From Cylindrobasidium torrendii FP15055 ss-10 (lineage: Eukaryota; Basidiomycota; Agaricomycetes; Agaricales; Physalacriaceae), in assembly GCA_000934385.1 (NCBI GenBank), contig KN880468.1, forward strand, positions 1 through 64,000: 64,000 nucleotides of DNA, given 5' to 3'. The translations under genes were made by a program, and so were the position numbers. Shown here one piece after another: positions 33,412 to 44,903 of this stretch. The notes beneath the pieces were generated by a model. It was given only the letters and a program-made list of their open reading frames with translations. It ran no database searches and was not told where the DNA came from. Numbering within the stretch: position 1 is the first letter of the stretch; every line of letters begins with the position of its first letter.

Positions 33412-33939
33412 ATGTACTACCAACACGTCACCCTTGAGCCCGACTCCCTGTACATCTGCACCGTCCAACTCGCGACTGGCGCATTCCACTGGGCCATCAT
33501 CATCACCGATGGCCACAGCCGCGCTGTCCGACACCACTGGTACCAAGTCGTCGGCCAGCCCTACGCAGAGGCCTACGGATCGCAACTCATCACTCCCGCG
33601 AATCGTACAGGAAACAGCGCAGTCCTCGGATACTACAAGATCGACGGCTACATCCCCAGTCCCGCCTTTGAGGACATCTGCCGGACGGTGTTCACCAGCC
33701 ATGCCACCGTGAACGAGAACCGCGCACACGGCATCACTTGTCGGACGTGGATTCTGGCAGTGCTGAAGGCGTTGCACCAGCAAGGCTCATTTCCTAACCG
33801 CACCGGGCCCGTGGCGGATTTCATTAGTGCGGTGGAGACGCAAATAAAGACCATGAGCACACAGGCGGATAACAAGTTTCTCACCCTGTTTTGCCAGTCG
33901 TTGGTGCATCAGTATATACCCCCAGTTATGGCTATCTAG
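33412..33939 (+). CDS. Hypothetical protein with His/Cys-containing core
   Basis: Single exon, 175 aa, from MYYQHVTLEPDSLYICTV. It looks like a compact folded protein: beta-rich N half with GAFHWAIIITDGHSRAVRHH and WYQVVGQ, then ILGYYKI-like LGYYKIDGYIP, and a helical half with CRTWILAVLKALHQ. The spaced His (HW, RHHW) and Cys (GITCRTW) recall small hydrolase or NlpC/P60-like folds, but I cannot support an activity and give none. It shares a short divergent promoter region with KTI12. Confidence 0.7.
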   Translation: MYYQHVTLEPDSLYICTVQLATGAFHWAIIITDGHSRAVRHHWYQVVGQPYAEAYGSQLITPANRTGNSAVLGYYKIDGYIPSPAFEDICRTVFTSHATVNENRAHGITCRTWILAVLKALHQQGSFPNRTGPVADFISAVETQIKTMSTQADNKFLTLFCQSLVHQYIPPVMAI

Positions 33940-34370
33940 GCTTCTTGGAAAGACTCTGCATTTACACACATTTAACTCATTTTCATCGCTTTGTATGTAT
34001 CCTGCTCTTTGGTTATACATGGACTGTACTGTATCTTGTTAATCTTGACTGGCTTCATTCATGGGGAACTTGCTTTTTTCTACAAAGGATGACATGGGCT
34101 CCAGAACGCAGAAAGAAATCCTGTTGCATCCTGGAGAAAGGACACAGGGATAGGATGGCATTGTGAACAACAGAAGTGTGAAGTGGACTGCCGGGAGCCT
34201 CTGAACATCACCAGGAATGTCGAAGCAACACCAAAAAGACATTCTCACAAGACAGGTTCACTTCGATAGACCACGCAACACGCAACAAGGAAAACTCCAG
34301 TCGAAGCCAGGAGCAATAAGCACATTTTCGAAAGAATGCAATTAGTACCCAAATAGTAGTATACGTTTTT
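33940..34370. other. Intergenic between converging genes
   Basis: About 430 bp; 3' flanks of the 33412 gene and of Mrp51. Nothing else seen. Confidence 0.5.
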
Positions 34371-35756
34371 CTACCGCTTCGTCAAACGGGTGAGAAGGTC
34401 CATAACCGCCGTATTCCTCGACGCGGTTTTCTCCGGCTCAGGATTACGCTCAGGATAATCAGCCAACGGCATTGGCATGTTATAATACCTCCACCTATCC
34501 TCGTCCTGCTCCTCCGCGCTCTTCGCCGCACCATCCTCTTCTACTGAGCTCAACTCGAACACGTCCTGCTCTAGCTCGTGTGTAGCGTAGTGGTATGTGC
34601 CAGGGAAATGCGGGATGGTTGCGTTCGCCAGGAAATGGGAAGGCGTGACGACGGTGCGCAGCTTGACGCCCTTAACACCCATAGCCTGTTTGCCGACGGT
34701 ACGAGGGATAGCATCGAGCCTGACAGAGCCAGGGACGATGCGCATCTTGTCTACGGCGCGCATGCGGTTGGCATAGTCGAGAACAACACCCTTGCGCCTG
34801 AAGTTGTACATCATCGTCTTCTTGGGCGGGATGACAGGGATGGTGGCGCGCAGGCCAGCGAAAGAGACCATGTTGCCCGAGCCGTACGATACGCCGCCGC
34901 TGATGGCCGTGCGGTGGTTCTGCGAGTTGTCTGACTGCAGATAGATACCGCGTTCCATGGGCGAGAACAGCTGGGTGTGCAGATTCGTTGGGTGGTGGTA
35001 CACAAGGCCTCCGTTCCGGTGCGGCTGGGGCTCAATCTTGCGCGACTCGAGGGTGCCGAAGTCGAGGAAGGTGATGTGTTCGAGGAAACGACGGTGGAGA
35101 CCAGCCACACGCTTCTGCGAAAGCTCGAACAGAGACTTGCCCTTGAATTCGGGATAGTAGTGGTCGATGAACTCGCGGAAAGCTGGACGGAGTTTGCGCA
35201 GGCGTTCTGCGAAACGCGTGAATTCTGTGTCGGACATGGCGCGGACGTTCGGGGAGAGGGATGAGGAGCCGAGACTGGGTGTCCTCCCTCCAGCCGGTCG
35301 GACTCGACTTGGCGCCGCTTCTGCTCTCTGCCGTGCACGGTCCATAGGGCTGAGGACCTCCTCCACCTCCGATGTCTCGTCCGCCGTCGAAAACTCAGAA
35401 TCCGTCAACCAGCCCGTCACACTTTTCGAGCTCTGCATTTGCGCCCACTCCGAGTTGAGTGGCACGGTCGGGTTCACGTCCAGTTCCTCGAATCGGCGAA
35501 TAAACCTGACTTGCGACTCTCCCTTGACCCATTCCGTATACTGCTCCCTGGCGTCCATAACCGCATTGAGCGTGAAGAATGCATTTTTGCGTCGCAGCAT
35601 AGGCAGAGGGCGCTTGATGCCGTAGTCCCCTCTGTGACTGTGGGCGGGTGGGGTGCCATAGACCTGCTTGATGGTGGGGTCAAACGACGCGAAACGCGAC
35701 CGCCGCAGCAGGTGTGCGAACGGCGACGTGTGAGCAGACGCCGCAGCCGTTGACAT
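34371..35756 (-). CDS. MRP51: Mitochondrial small-subunit ribosomal protein Mrp51 (bS1m-type)
   Basis: Single exon, 461 aa from the ATG at 35756 (MSTAAASAHTSPFAHLLRRS). The N-terminal signature SPFAHLLRRSRFASFDPTIK plus HRGDYGIKRPLPMLRRKNAF and the FIRRFEELDVNP block match the fungal Mit_ribos_Mrp51 family. A Ser/Pro-rich insert (about 120-170) separates it from a conserved central region (FAERLRKLRPAFREFIDHYY) and LQYHPTNLHTQ-like VYHHPTNLHTQLFSPMERGI. The family acts in the mitochondrial ribosome and in translation of mitochondrial mRNAs through their 5' leaders. The protein is a usual length for basidiomycete members. The C-terminal 60 residues are acidic and probably disordered. Confidence 0.88.
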   Translation of the reverse strand: MSTAAASAHTSPFAHLLRRSRFASFDPTIKQVYGTPPAHSHRGDYGIKRPLPMLRRKNAFFTLNAVMDAREQYTEWVKGESQVRFIRRFEELDVNPTVPLNSEWAQMQSSKSVTGWLTDSEFSTADETSEVEEVLSPMDRARQRAEAAPSRVRPAGGRTPSLGSSSLSPNVRAMSDTEFTRFAERLRKLRPAFREFIDHYYPEFKGKSLFELSQKRVAGLHRRFLEHITFLDFGTLESRKIEPQPHRNGGLVYHHPTNLHTQLFSPMERGIYLQSDNSQNHRTAISGGVSYGSGNMVSFAGLRATIPVIPPKKTMMYNFRRKGVVLDYANRMRAVDKMRIVPGSVRLDAIPRTVGKQAMGVKGVKLRTVVTPSHFLANATIPHFPGTYHYATHELEQDVFELSSVEEDGAAKSAEEQDEDRWRYYNMPMPLADYPERNPEPEKTASRNTAVMDLLTRLTKR

Positions 35757-36631
35757 TGCTATAGTTCTCAAAGTCAGTACGCGTCAAAGCAATGCGCTTA
35801 TTCCTGCGCACCTCTGCTCGTCGTAGTGTCAAAATCCTTATTCGCGCTTCGGAGTGATCGGAGCGTTTCCGTCCCGTCTGCCGGCGGCAGTTCCATCAGC
35901 GGACTTTCAAATCCTCGATCAGCATATAAAAACTTCACCGTGGGCATTCTTGCTCTTCAAAAAAATCCACGGCGTCCAATTACCATCCGTCTACTGCTTC
36001 GTGCAACTTTCGAGAGATGGATGGTCCAGACAAACGTCGAAGAGGAGACTACGAGGTCGCTCAAAAACAATCTATGCTGATGCTTTTCCCGTTGGTCGAG
36101 AGGCAAGGACGCGAGATCACCTGGAGTGTACCCACATCCCTTCCCACATTTGCATACTGGTGCCCGAGGAGGAGTAGAACGTACGCGCGCGCGCATTTGT
36201 ATTATCTAGATTGTGAGTCTTCTTTAATATATCCGTTCCCCCGAAATTTGTGGTCGATGAAGATAAACCTGGTAAAAGCACACACCCCGTCCTCGAGAGA
36301 GGATTCCACAACGGCTTTCCTCAGCGCTTGCGTCTTGGATTTGACCTAGTGTGGGCGTCGCAGAGCGATTGCATGCAGTTGCGCGACGGCAGGGTGTGGA
36401 TGGAGAATGTAAGGCGAGGCTGAGACCACAATTATCCCTTCTCGATGTCCTTCCCATCGCATTTCACGCTAATGGCTATTCCAGATCTCAGAAAATTCGA
36501 GTCGTTTGTACACATCTCTACGTATCCGTTACCTATTTCAATGCCTAATCCTGCTTCAAACAATGCTTTCGTAGCCGTAATGTGCCATCGTGTCGATAGC
36601 GATCTTCAATTCAAAATGACGGGGGTATAAT
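35757..36631. other. Intergenic, nothing recognised
   Basis: About 875 bp upstream of Mrp51. Short frames only. Confidence 0.45.
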
Positions 36632-37495
36632 TCATAGTTTGTGTGTTCCAAACCGGACAGTGAATGATAATGCCTTTTCGAACATTTGCCGCGCCGATGG
36701 CGGGCTCGGACCAGACATGGACCATTTCATAACAGCCAGCTGCTCCTCGCGCGCCATCCTGGGATCGAGTAGACCTTTCCGTAACAAACGGAGCGCAAGC
36801 TCCCATCCCTCTACTTCCTGTTCCCATTTGCTGTCCCCCTTGATCCTCTCGTCGGCCTTATGATGAGCTGCCAAAGAGTGCTCCATGGTCCCCGGACGCT
36901 GCAAGAAAAGGAGGTCTTGCACCACCTCCGCCTGTGGGCTCAGCGTCGCGCTTCCAGGCGAATTCAACACCTCCCGCAAGATCGCATCCAAATCATGCTC
37001 TCGCAGTCGCGCGTTCCTCCTTCGCATCAACCCAGCCGTGTAGTCCACAACACCCCGGCGGACGCGAGGCTTCAATATGCTTGGCGCAGGCGGTCCCAGC
37101 ACGGGCATGAACGGCACAAAGGGGAACGTCAACATCAGCCCATAACGATAGGTGAGGATATGTGCCTCTTCGGTCAAGCACAGCGTCAACGCCTTCCCAC
37201 GCTCCGTCTCCTGCGGCCGTGTCCAGTTATGCGAGAGCTTCGCCCTTGGAGCGTCTGGGAACAGCACACAGCGTACGCCGGCGTCGTGGTGGTCGAAGAC
37301 CTGTCTTGCGCGCCATAGCGTCGGCCAAGGGTGGTCTTTCGGCGGAGGCGCGATGAAGCCTTCCTTTTCTGCCTGTTCTGCGTCCTCCCAGAATTCGTTC
37401 CATCTTTTCAGTGCAGAGGTGGCCAAATGTCGAGTTGATTGTGTTCGGTGGGGTAGAGGAACGCGTCGGACGCGTCGCACTGAGGAAGTGATCAT
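36632..37495 (-). CDS. Probable mitochondrial protein, unknown function
   Basis: Single exon, 287 aa. The N-terminus (MITSSVRRVRRVPLPHRTQS then TRHLATSALKRW) is rich in Arg/Ser/Thr and lacks acidic residues, as a mitochondrial presequence does. Residues about 115-140 hold a hydrophobic stretch (YGLMLTFPFVPFMPVLGPPA) that may be a membrane segment or buried helix. The C-terminal part is helical and charged (WEQEVEGWELALRLLRKGLL). I know similar fungal hypotheticals only by appearance; no enzyme motif. It is followed, 310 bp upstream on its 5' side, by the stop of monooxygenase 2 on the same strand. Confidence 0.7.
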   Translation of the reverse strand: MITSSVRRVRRVPLPHRTQSTRHLATSALKRWNEFWEDAEQAEKEGFIAPPPKDHPWPTLWRARQVFDHHDAGVRCVLFPDAPRAKLSHNWTRPQETERGKALTLCLTEEAHILTYRYGLMLTFPFVPFMPVLGPPAPSILKPRVRRGVVDYTAGLMRRRNARLREHDLDAILREVLNSPGSATLSPQAEVVQDLLFLQRPGTMEHSLAAHHKADERIKGDSKWEQEVEGWELALRLLRKGLLDPRMAREEQLAVMKWSMSGPSPPSARQMFEKALSFTVRFGTHKL

Positions 37496-37805
37496 GGTGG
37501 TAAGGATAAGTAGTTGGCTCAGGCCTCACGGCGAGATCGAATGTCGGCCCGAGTGGGTTGACTTATCATAAACTACGACCATGTTACCTGGCGAACTTTG
37601 ACCTTCGCTTGCTTCAGCCAGTTGGCGATGAGGCCTTGGGATGTATATACTTATACACCACATCGAGTGGTACGCTGACTCTCAATCCGGGTCTTTCTTT
37701 CTTTCGATCCCCTCTTGCGAAGTGTTGATTTTCTATTTGGCCGACCTTAACTGTGACCCTTTTGCTCCAGACGTGGATGCAAGTGCATACTTTACTACGC
37801 GACTA

Positions 37806-39669
37806 CTAGAAACTCAGAAGCATATGGTTCGCGCGCTCTACATCATCATCGAGAGTGGTAAGCCAGGCTACTCACCGGCACAATCAGTCAGTCCATCGAA
37901 AGAAGGCTAGGATAACACGCACCCCATTCCCAATCTTCTCTGGACTTTTTCGCAAGTCTGCTGAGCGCCTCCAGCTTCAAATCCATTGTCTCCAGGTTAT
38001 CGACAGTGCGGGAAATTTCCTCCGGCCAGTTGAGCGTAGAAATACGAGCCGCAAATCGTGATTTCTCGACAACGTCCTGCGCAAAGGGCCGGCGCACGGC
38101 ATCATATACATGCAATGCCTTCTCCGAGTTCTCCTTATTTGTGGATGGATGCCCAAGGACTGCAGCAGCAATATACGCGTCCTAGAAAATACAATGAAGG
38201 TCTGCATATGCTAGGATACCCATTGACGCACCTCAGCAGCTTGACCAGCACCGGACCCTTGATTGGGAGTCATGGCATGAGCCTTCGCACAGCGTCAGCC
38301 AATAATGGTGAGGATGAGAGCTACAAGAAAGCTCACAGCATCCCCGAGCAGAGCGACACGTCCCGACACGAACGTCTCCAATGGCTTGACCGTGTGTATA
38401 GCCCACCTAGAAGGATTCTCGACACACTGACGCACACTTCAACGGCTCATTCGTGCCTTACGATAGGCGCACCTGGATGAGCGATTGCACTTCTGGCTCC
38501 CAGTGTGCAAAGGTCGATGCGAATTCGGCGACGTCGACTTCTTGGGACCACGAGCCATTATAGGGTGTCCCTTCAAGCTCGAATCGAGCAACGTATGCAA
38601 CGAAATTGATGACTGTTCCGTTCATGATGGGATAACCGACGACAATCTTCAGAAAAGAATAAGTCAACCAAAGCCCATGCAGAGGGCGTAGCGGAACTAC
38701 GTACTCCGTCCTTGCCCATGTACTGCCAACGACATCAATTCCTGATTTCTTCTAGCTGTAGCTGATACTTACCTGTATCTCATGCTCCAGAGCGCGATGG
38801 TCGGGCGACAGTTCACGTAGCTTCTCTGCGGGGATGAGCGCGCGGTAGGTAACCAGTCCGGACCACACAGGGTCTATACATGACAACAACTTATCAGCTT
38901 TCTCTGTAGTGGTCGCCTTCTCTGCAAGCTCTTTGAGAAACTGAGTGCGCGCCGCTGATTTCAGCCCGTCGGCAGCCAAGAGGACATCGCACGTCGCAGT
39001 CGAGCCATCCTCGAAGTGTATGATAACACCGTCTGGTGTTTGCGTGTAAGATGTGAGGCGTTTTGAGGTATGCAGCTTGTAGTGAGAAGGGAGATGGCGG
39101 ACCAAGACGTTCTGGAAGGTTGGACGATGTAGCGGAATGAAGCTTCCTATGTTTTCGAACTCGTTAGCAATAGAAAAGCTGCAGGAAAAACACGGCTACC
39201 TTGCATTGTCAAAGTAAAGAACTCGATGCCCTCTTCCCCGTCAGCCTTTCGATAGATCCACGACGGAACTGAATCAAAGTCAAGTTGTCGAGCCAGTCAC
39301 CCAAGCTGGTAAAGAGCGACTAACCTGGTCCCGTCTTCGGTCGCACAGGCGTCGTCCTAAGCAAATCCTCGTCCACTCCGATGTTCTCTAGTATTCTCCA
39401 GGGGCCTGGTGGCATCAGTCTGAGTTGCATCGAGCGCACAGGTTCATGGAAGCCACCACATACGAGGAAACATTCCCACTCCAGCGCCTACTTCGGCAAG
39501 CTTACTAGCTCCTTCGTAAATGTCGACATCGATATCGTCGTACTTGGATAGAGAAACGGCAGCGACAAGTCCGCTAATTCCTGCTCCACTGCCCGTGGTG
39601 AGCGCGCCTAGAACATACAAAGTACATTGACAAGACAAACCAGATTGCGACTTTGAATCGACCCGGCAT
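37806..39669 (-). CDS. Class A FAD-dependent monooxygenase 2
   Basis: Eleven exons with the same layout as paralogues 1 and 3. It starts MPGRFKVAI at 39669 and ends DDDVERANHMLLSF at 37806. FAD motif CGAGISGLVAAVSLS spans intron 1; CDVLLAADGLKSAAR and RVALLGDAAHAMTPNQGSGA are the DG and GD motifs. The 18-nt micro-exon is at about 38722-38705 (YMGKDG). Between the FAD motif and the substrate domain lies PVPSWIYRKADGEEGIEFFT. It differs from the others in having THR instead of HIS in the AMHPNQG loop (AMTPNQG). No frameshift or stop was found when I spliced it, so it is probably functional. The substrate is unknown. Confidence 0.9.
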
Positions 39670-39723
39670 CGTGAAATGATGAAGGGGGATTTCAGTGTAA
39701 GGGTATACACCAAGCTCATACAC

Positions 39724-39730
39724 TTATATA
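39724..39730 (-). promoter_or_regulatory. TATA box of FAD monooxygenase 2
   Basis: TATATAA on the minus strand, 55 bp upstream of the ATG at 39669. Confidence 0.6.
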
Positions 39731-40029
39731 GCTAACTCAAAGTATTAAGTGGCAAGGGGTGACGCATGCTTGAATAGACTTTACTGCGCTTGGGAGACAC
39801 CAACGCCGAACGAACGCGTCCTCTCCGGGGACCACGACGATGACTATTGCAGCGCAGAGATCCACATAAGGCCGTATTCAAGTGGATTCAAGTATGTATA
39901 GAAGAAACGACTCGGGGTTTCGAACCCTGATCCTTGTGTTCGCCACTGTCGGTTCTCGACGATCGGGCCTTGAGGAAATGCCAGTCCAGAATCAGCGCTC
40001 AGCGCTCAGCCACGAACCACCATTCTCTC

Positions 40030-41291
40030 ATGCGTGATGAGCTCGTTATATTTCTCCGCTTCGAGCGTGCGGATAGGTCATGCTGCGGAATTGCTGCCAG
40101 CGATGCAGAGTTCGAGACGCTGCCTGCTGAACAACACCTCGTTGTCCGTGGTTTCCCTATGTCAACCTGCGAAGCCTCTGGCAAACGTGTCCAACTCACA
40201 TATGACAATCTGAACAACTGGCGCGCGTGGAATTCAGATGAGCGTCCTAGGGCGGTTTACTTCAAGGCCGAAGGGCAGGTCAATGGGCGTACCAAACATT
40301 TCTGCGTGAAGATGATGCCCAACTGGCCTACCGCCCTCCGCACCTATTATAAAGGCAAAGGGGGCAGCTGCCCGCTGAAAGACGACGCCGAATTCTATGC
40401 GAAACACCTACGGCACAGAGCCAAAATCCTGCCCTTCATACCGAAGCAGTACGGCATGTGGATTGCTGCCACTCGTGAATTTGTGGGGAGTGTGTTGTTC
40501 AGCGTGAGTGATTGGGTTGGAGCTAACACATTCGTGAATGTGAGGAATACCTGGGCTGACACCCCCGACGTACGGTGTGTTTCTCTTCTCATATTACAGC
40601 AGCCCTTGGTAGACTGATATAGTGGTCAACAGTGCTCTTATTGCTCACCATGTCGAAGTATTGCACGAGCAGGCGATCCTTCACAACGGACTCGCGTCAA
40701 TTCCACTGCTGCATCATGTCCTGTTGGATATGACCGGATTCTCCAAAGCAAACCCGCCGACAAGAGACCGTTTGCCTGCCTGCTACATCGTCGACTTCTC
40801 CAAAGCCGATGCGAAACACGCATGCGCGCGCACATTACCCTTTGTCAAACTTGATGTCTGCGTACTTTTCGAAAATTTCCAGTGCTTTGAAGGATGGAAC
40901 GTTCTTATTGCACTCAACCTTATGCCTAAATGCCGGCGTACGTCTGTTGCATTGTGTAACTTTGACAGATATTCATGCTTTTACAGCTACGTCGGACGAC
41001 AAAGTAGACTCGCAAGCCCGCAAGGCTCTCGACTGGATACACGAATACGACGCCAAGATCCCGCTCGTCGATTCAATCCCTTGGAGTGTCATGCAACATG
41101 CTCAGCGACTTTGTTTCTGGAAGTTACCGTTGTTGGTGGATCCCGCGCTGTTGGGTAGACGATACAAGTTTGTCGATGAGGAAGGAAACGAGGTTCCATT
41201 CAACAAAGAACATGTGACCGAAGAGACAAATGAGGTATTCCAGCGTGGGTCAACCTGTCCGCAACTCGTTGTCGAGAAAATAGTTCCATAA
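40030..41291 (+). CDS. Kinase-like protein with altered catalytic motifs
   Basis: Three exons: 40030-40576, 40623-40937, 40987-41291 (1167 nt, 388 aa). Start MRDELVIFLRFERADRSCC. The layout recalls the basidiomycete protein-kinase-like families related to aminoglycoside/choline kinases: HFCVKMMP (candidate ATP-binding Lys), DDAEFYAKHLRHRAKILPFI with PKQYGMW, then VLHEQAILHNGLASIPLLHH at the catalytic-loop position and CYIVDFSKADAKH at the metal-binding position. The usual HxD and DFG are HNG and DFS here, so activity is doubtful or unusual. C-terminal helices follow (ARKALDWIHEYDAKIPLVDS). The splice sites of intron 1 are my choice; a different N-terminal exon is possible. Confidence 0.65.
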
Positions 41292-42002
41292 TCGCATATT
41301 ATCACAATGTGGCATTCTGTCTTATGGAAGCGATAACCAGCAAGACTAAGACTGAGCAAGTAGATTTGGTTGATATCAACCAGTACGCTTAGTACTACTA
41401 GTAATGTAGTGGTGTCAATTGTCTATCTCGATGAATCGGGTCTTGGACCGAACTTGGGAAAATGTCTGTTGTCAATGAGAATTAGCGCTCCGTGACCCAT
41501 CTGTAGCTTGCACTAGTGCACTAACGATGAGCACAACGTATTAAATGAGAAAAAGCATATAGCCGTGGTGGTGAAAGGGCTGCCTACAAGGGATGTCCAT
41601 TATATGGCCAAACTTCGAGGGGACATCGGGGCAACCCCTACAGCTCGAATGTGTTAGGTCGAGCTGAAGCACAGGAAAAGGAATACAAAGCAAGAATCAG
41701 GATAAGAAAGACCAGCTTGACTCCACACTAAAATATAAGTAGCGAATCCAGCTCACTTAGAAAGTGCATGCACCCAAATGGGGACCGAAGGGACAGATTG
41801 CGTGTATGTATCGTCGTAAATTATAGCATGGCGTGAGCATGGTCGCATGTGGCCATGAGATAGGTGAGCGAGTGCGCGCACACATCTCGTCCCAGTCCAG
41901 TGAGTACCAGAAAATACAAATCGCACAGCTAGGTAAATACAACGAGAAAAGGTATATGTAAATATGGGGAGTAAAATGTCGTGAACGAGAAAAAGGTAAG
42001 TA
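41292..42002. other. Intergenic between converging genes
   Basis: About 710 bp between the stops of the kinase-like gene and CHS7. Nothing recognised. Confidence 0.45.
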
Positions 42003-43021
42003 CTAGGAGTAGCCATAGTATGGATCCTCGTCCCACGATTCTAAACCAGAATGAGATGGAGGATGAAGTGAAAGGAGGCGACGCACCTTCAGTAATGCTT
42101 TTCCATGCGAGGTACAGCAGGCCTACTGTCGCAGTTTCTAATACGGTTCCGATAAACCGTCCGTCCTGAAACAAAAGTGAGGAGCAGGTCGAACACAGTG
42201 CACAGGCGACGCACCACTTTCTGGTCACTGCCCCTGCAGATGACCTTTCCCAACAAAAACCAGGCCAGCTGTCCGAGGACAAACACTGCGGCTGAGACCA
42301 CATAGAACCAAACGGGGCGAACCTCCTTGAGTACACCAAGGACGATATATATCATGAGGATGAGGAATAGGACGGCACAAGCGGCGGGCCAAACACTGGT
42401 CAGAATAAAAAGAGCGATGGAGTGCAGATCCTCTTGCGGGTTGCCGGGTGCGAGGGTGTCTGTGAATCCCAGACCGATGTCTAGGGAGACGTAGAGGCCG
42501 GCGACGAAGGAGATGACGGTGAACACGGAAAAGGGGACAATGGAGGCCATGGTTCCATCCTCGACGACTTGGGTTGCAACTACGGCGTTGGCCAGCAATG
42601 CACTGAACAATGCAACGACGAGGCCGGCGTGGATGGCGGTGAGGACGATGAGGGCGGTACTGCCCTGTTCGAGGAGACTGCCGGTGGTGAGGAGTTGGAA
42701 GGGGAGGGTGAGGAGGTAGATGATGAACAATGCGCGGAGTTCGACCCTGCCCACGGCGGCCTTTCTCCGGGAAACGATGTAGATGAGACCGACGACGAAG
42801 GGGATGCTGATGCCGCACGCAATGATATTTGCGATATTGCTGATGCTGCCTTCATATCCGACTCTGGGGATGCCGCATTTGGGGTTTATTCCAACCGGGT
42901 CGCTGGTGCTTGGGCTAAGGACGCTCGAGTCGATGTCGACGAGGTGCTTGTAGAAAATATTGCACCACGTGTACGACGGAGTGTTCGTGCAGAGTGGTCT
43001 GAAGTCGCCGAAGCGCGTCAT
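42003..43021 (-). CDS. CHS7: CHS7, chitin synthase export chaperone
   Basis: Three exons: 43021-42215, 42165-42087, 42040-42003 (924 nt, 307 aa). I start at MTRFGDFRPLC because Chs7 proteins open with FGDF and a Cys; an upstream in-frame ATG at 43111 would add 30 basic residues. Seven hydrophobic segments follow, with ISNIANIIACGISIPFVVGL, VGRVELRALFIIYLLTLPFQ, VVEDGTMASIVPFSVFTVIS and WFYVVSAAVFVLGQLAW, and the acidic end ESWDEDPYYGYS. Chs7 is an ER membrane protein that folds or exports chitin synthase III so it reaches the plasma membrane and supports cell-wall chitin. The gene shows ordinary splice sites. Confidence 0.9.
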
Positions 43022-43806
43022 GGCGCCGGAAGGTCGTCGGCGTCGAGGAAAAGGGAGGAAGGAGGTGAGGGTAAAAGCCAAAGGGTGTCCACGTGCCGTT
43101 CTGTTTGGCATGGTGACCTATCGGCCGATCTCATTGGCGTGCCTTCGCATTTACCAGTCAAACCACTAACGAGTTTATTGAGCACTCTCGACAATGCTTT
43201 TGCGAGCCTCCTGGTCACCACAGCAAACAATAATCCTTTGTGAGCTCTAATAGGGTTGAAAATCTCAAAGAGAACTAGACGTTTCGTCACTCGTGTCCAC
43301 TGTAACCGTGTGGTGCTGGATGAGCCGCACGTCGCACGAGGTGCTGCCGCCCTGTACCGCCCGTTTGGTGTGGACGACGCGTCAACCACGACAGGGTGGC
43401 CCGCGACATCGCTGCACGGCGACAACAATCAAACTATGCCCTCCGCTTCATCTTACCGGAAACCATGAATCTACTGTAGTTAACTTCATCATTGGCAACA
43501 GCTGGGGACGCAGTCCCAGGATCATCCATTAACATGTACTAGCTCGCACAGTTCTTCAATTAGTACAACCCAGCCTTGCTGGGTATCTATGCTACACAAC
43601 CGTAACTGTCTACAGTACAGTCTAAAGTCCAACAAACATTATAAACGAGTGTCTACACTAAAAGTGTCCCATCAAGTCGTCGAAAGTAGCGTGTAAGCGT
43701 ACGAGTATCCTGCCCGACTGGACTAGCCAGCGGAGCGTGCCATGTTCACCATTAAACCATAAACCAAAAAAGCACATCATGAGATGCAATCAGCCAGCCA
43801 TCGAAA
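43022..43806. other. Upstream region of CHS7 and 3' flank of the next gene
   Basis: About 785 bp. The part to 43111 could be extra N-terminal coding of CHS7; beyond it nothing is recognised. Confidence 0.4.
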
Positions 43807-44903
43807 TCACAGCGCACTAGGGCTGGACTTGAAGTTGGGCTGTTGCACGGAATGGATGGAAAGGATGTCTGAGCTAGCAGACATCCTCTTGCGGCCGTGC
43901 TCGTCTACGCTCGGTACAGGCGAGGCGGGCCTCTCCTGCTTTGCGAAAGACGGCGAGGGAGATGCGTACCGAGGCAGGCTCTCCACCGGGCGCGTAAGGA
44001 GGAATCCCTTCAGTCCAGCAGCCTTTTCGCCTTGCCTGCCGAATCCAAAGGCTGTCGCCTTCTCATCTTGGGTGGAATACGAAGGGTAAGAAGCCTTCTC
44101 GTCGTATGAGTTGCCGGATGAGCCAGTGAAGTGCGAAGAGACAACGCCAGCGCTGGGGCGCGTGAATGCAGGGCGCAGGTCGGCTGTGGTCGATGGCAGC
44201 ACACTCTTGTCGCCATCGCGCCAGCTGGTAATCGAGCGACGGTCCTTGGCGGATTCCCGGAACACGAGGCCAAGGAGCATGTTGATACAGGCAACGGAGA
44301 AGAGGAAGAATGCAGAGACCAGGGGGAAGGTGTCAACGTAGTGCGAGAGAATTTGAGCAGCGATGAGGGCTTGGAAGATTCCGAGCGGACCAAGCCCAAA
44401 GTTCGGGCCAAGGACAGGGAAGTAGCGCTCGAAGAACACGTTCGGCCAGCCAAATTCGGACACTGGTTATTGTTAGGTAAATTGACAATTGACATAACAT
44501 GGAAAGGATGTACGCACTGCCGAGAACAATAGTCTGGAAGATGATGAGCAGCGAGGACATCACTGCCCAGAAGACGCCTGCAGCCTGGTTCGGGATAGAG
44601 CTCGACCTGCGCGAATGATAAGTCAGAGAAAACACGGGGTGGAATGGGCTGGCACGCACTCGATGTAGTCACAGTCAAGCATCTCCTCTGCTTCCTTGGA
44701 TCCCTGGATGGACTCGAAGTGGTTGTACGCCTGGATGTTCTTGACCATAATAGTAATGCTGCTTGCAAAGACGAGCACGAGCGCGACAACGCTGAGTAGC
44801 CGGGTGGCGTTAAGGCCGTAGAAGATCACTAATAATGTAGGGTCAGTACACGGGGCAGACACGATGAGCGGCAGGACGCACTGGAGCGGGTGTTAATGGG
44901 CAT
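43807..44903 (-). CDS. Four-TM membrane protein with Ser-rich tail (fungal unknown)
   Basis: Four exons: 44903-44882, 44828-44660, 44606-44518, 44462-43807 (936 nt, 311 aa). Start MPINTRSMIFYGLNATRLLS. Four hydrophobic segments: LLSVVALVLVFASSITIMVK, AGVFWAVMSSLLIIFQTIVL, GIFQALIAAQILSHYVDTFP and VSAFFLFSVACINMLLGLVF. A conserved CDYIE...SIPNQAAGVFWAV junction and GWPNVFFERYFPVLGPNFGL lie between them. Then RESAKDRRSIT leads into a 170-residue Ser/Pro-rich cytoplasmic tail. I recognise this as a widespread Agaricomycete membrane family of unknown function (I believe Pfam calls it a DUF; the number is uncertain). The two genes CHS7 and this one are head-to-tail on the same strand. Confidence 0.8.

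Noticed and set aside
39900..39935. tRNA-like B box (GGTTCGAAACC on the minus strand)
   Set aside because: No D arm, anticodon arm or acceptor stem can be folded around it; no A box at the right distance. Similar lone B-box-like strings at 23220 and 56290 were rejected for the same reason.
42569..43243. Plus-strand 224-codon frame antisense to CHS7
   Set aside because: Very acidic sequence produced by reading the complement of a TM-rich gene; CHS7 on the other strand is unambiguous.
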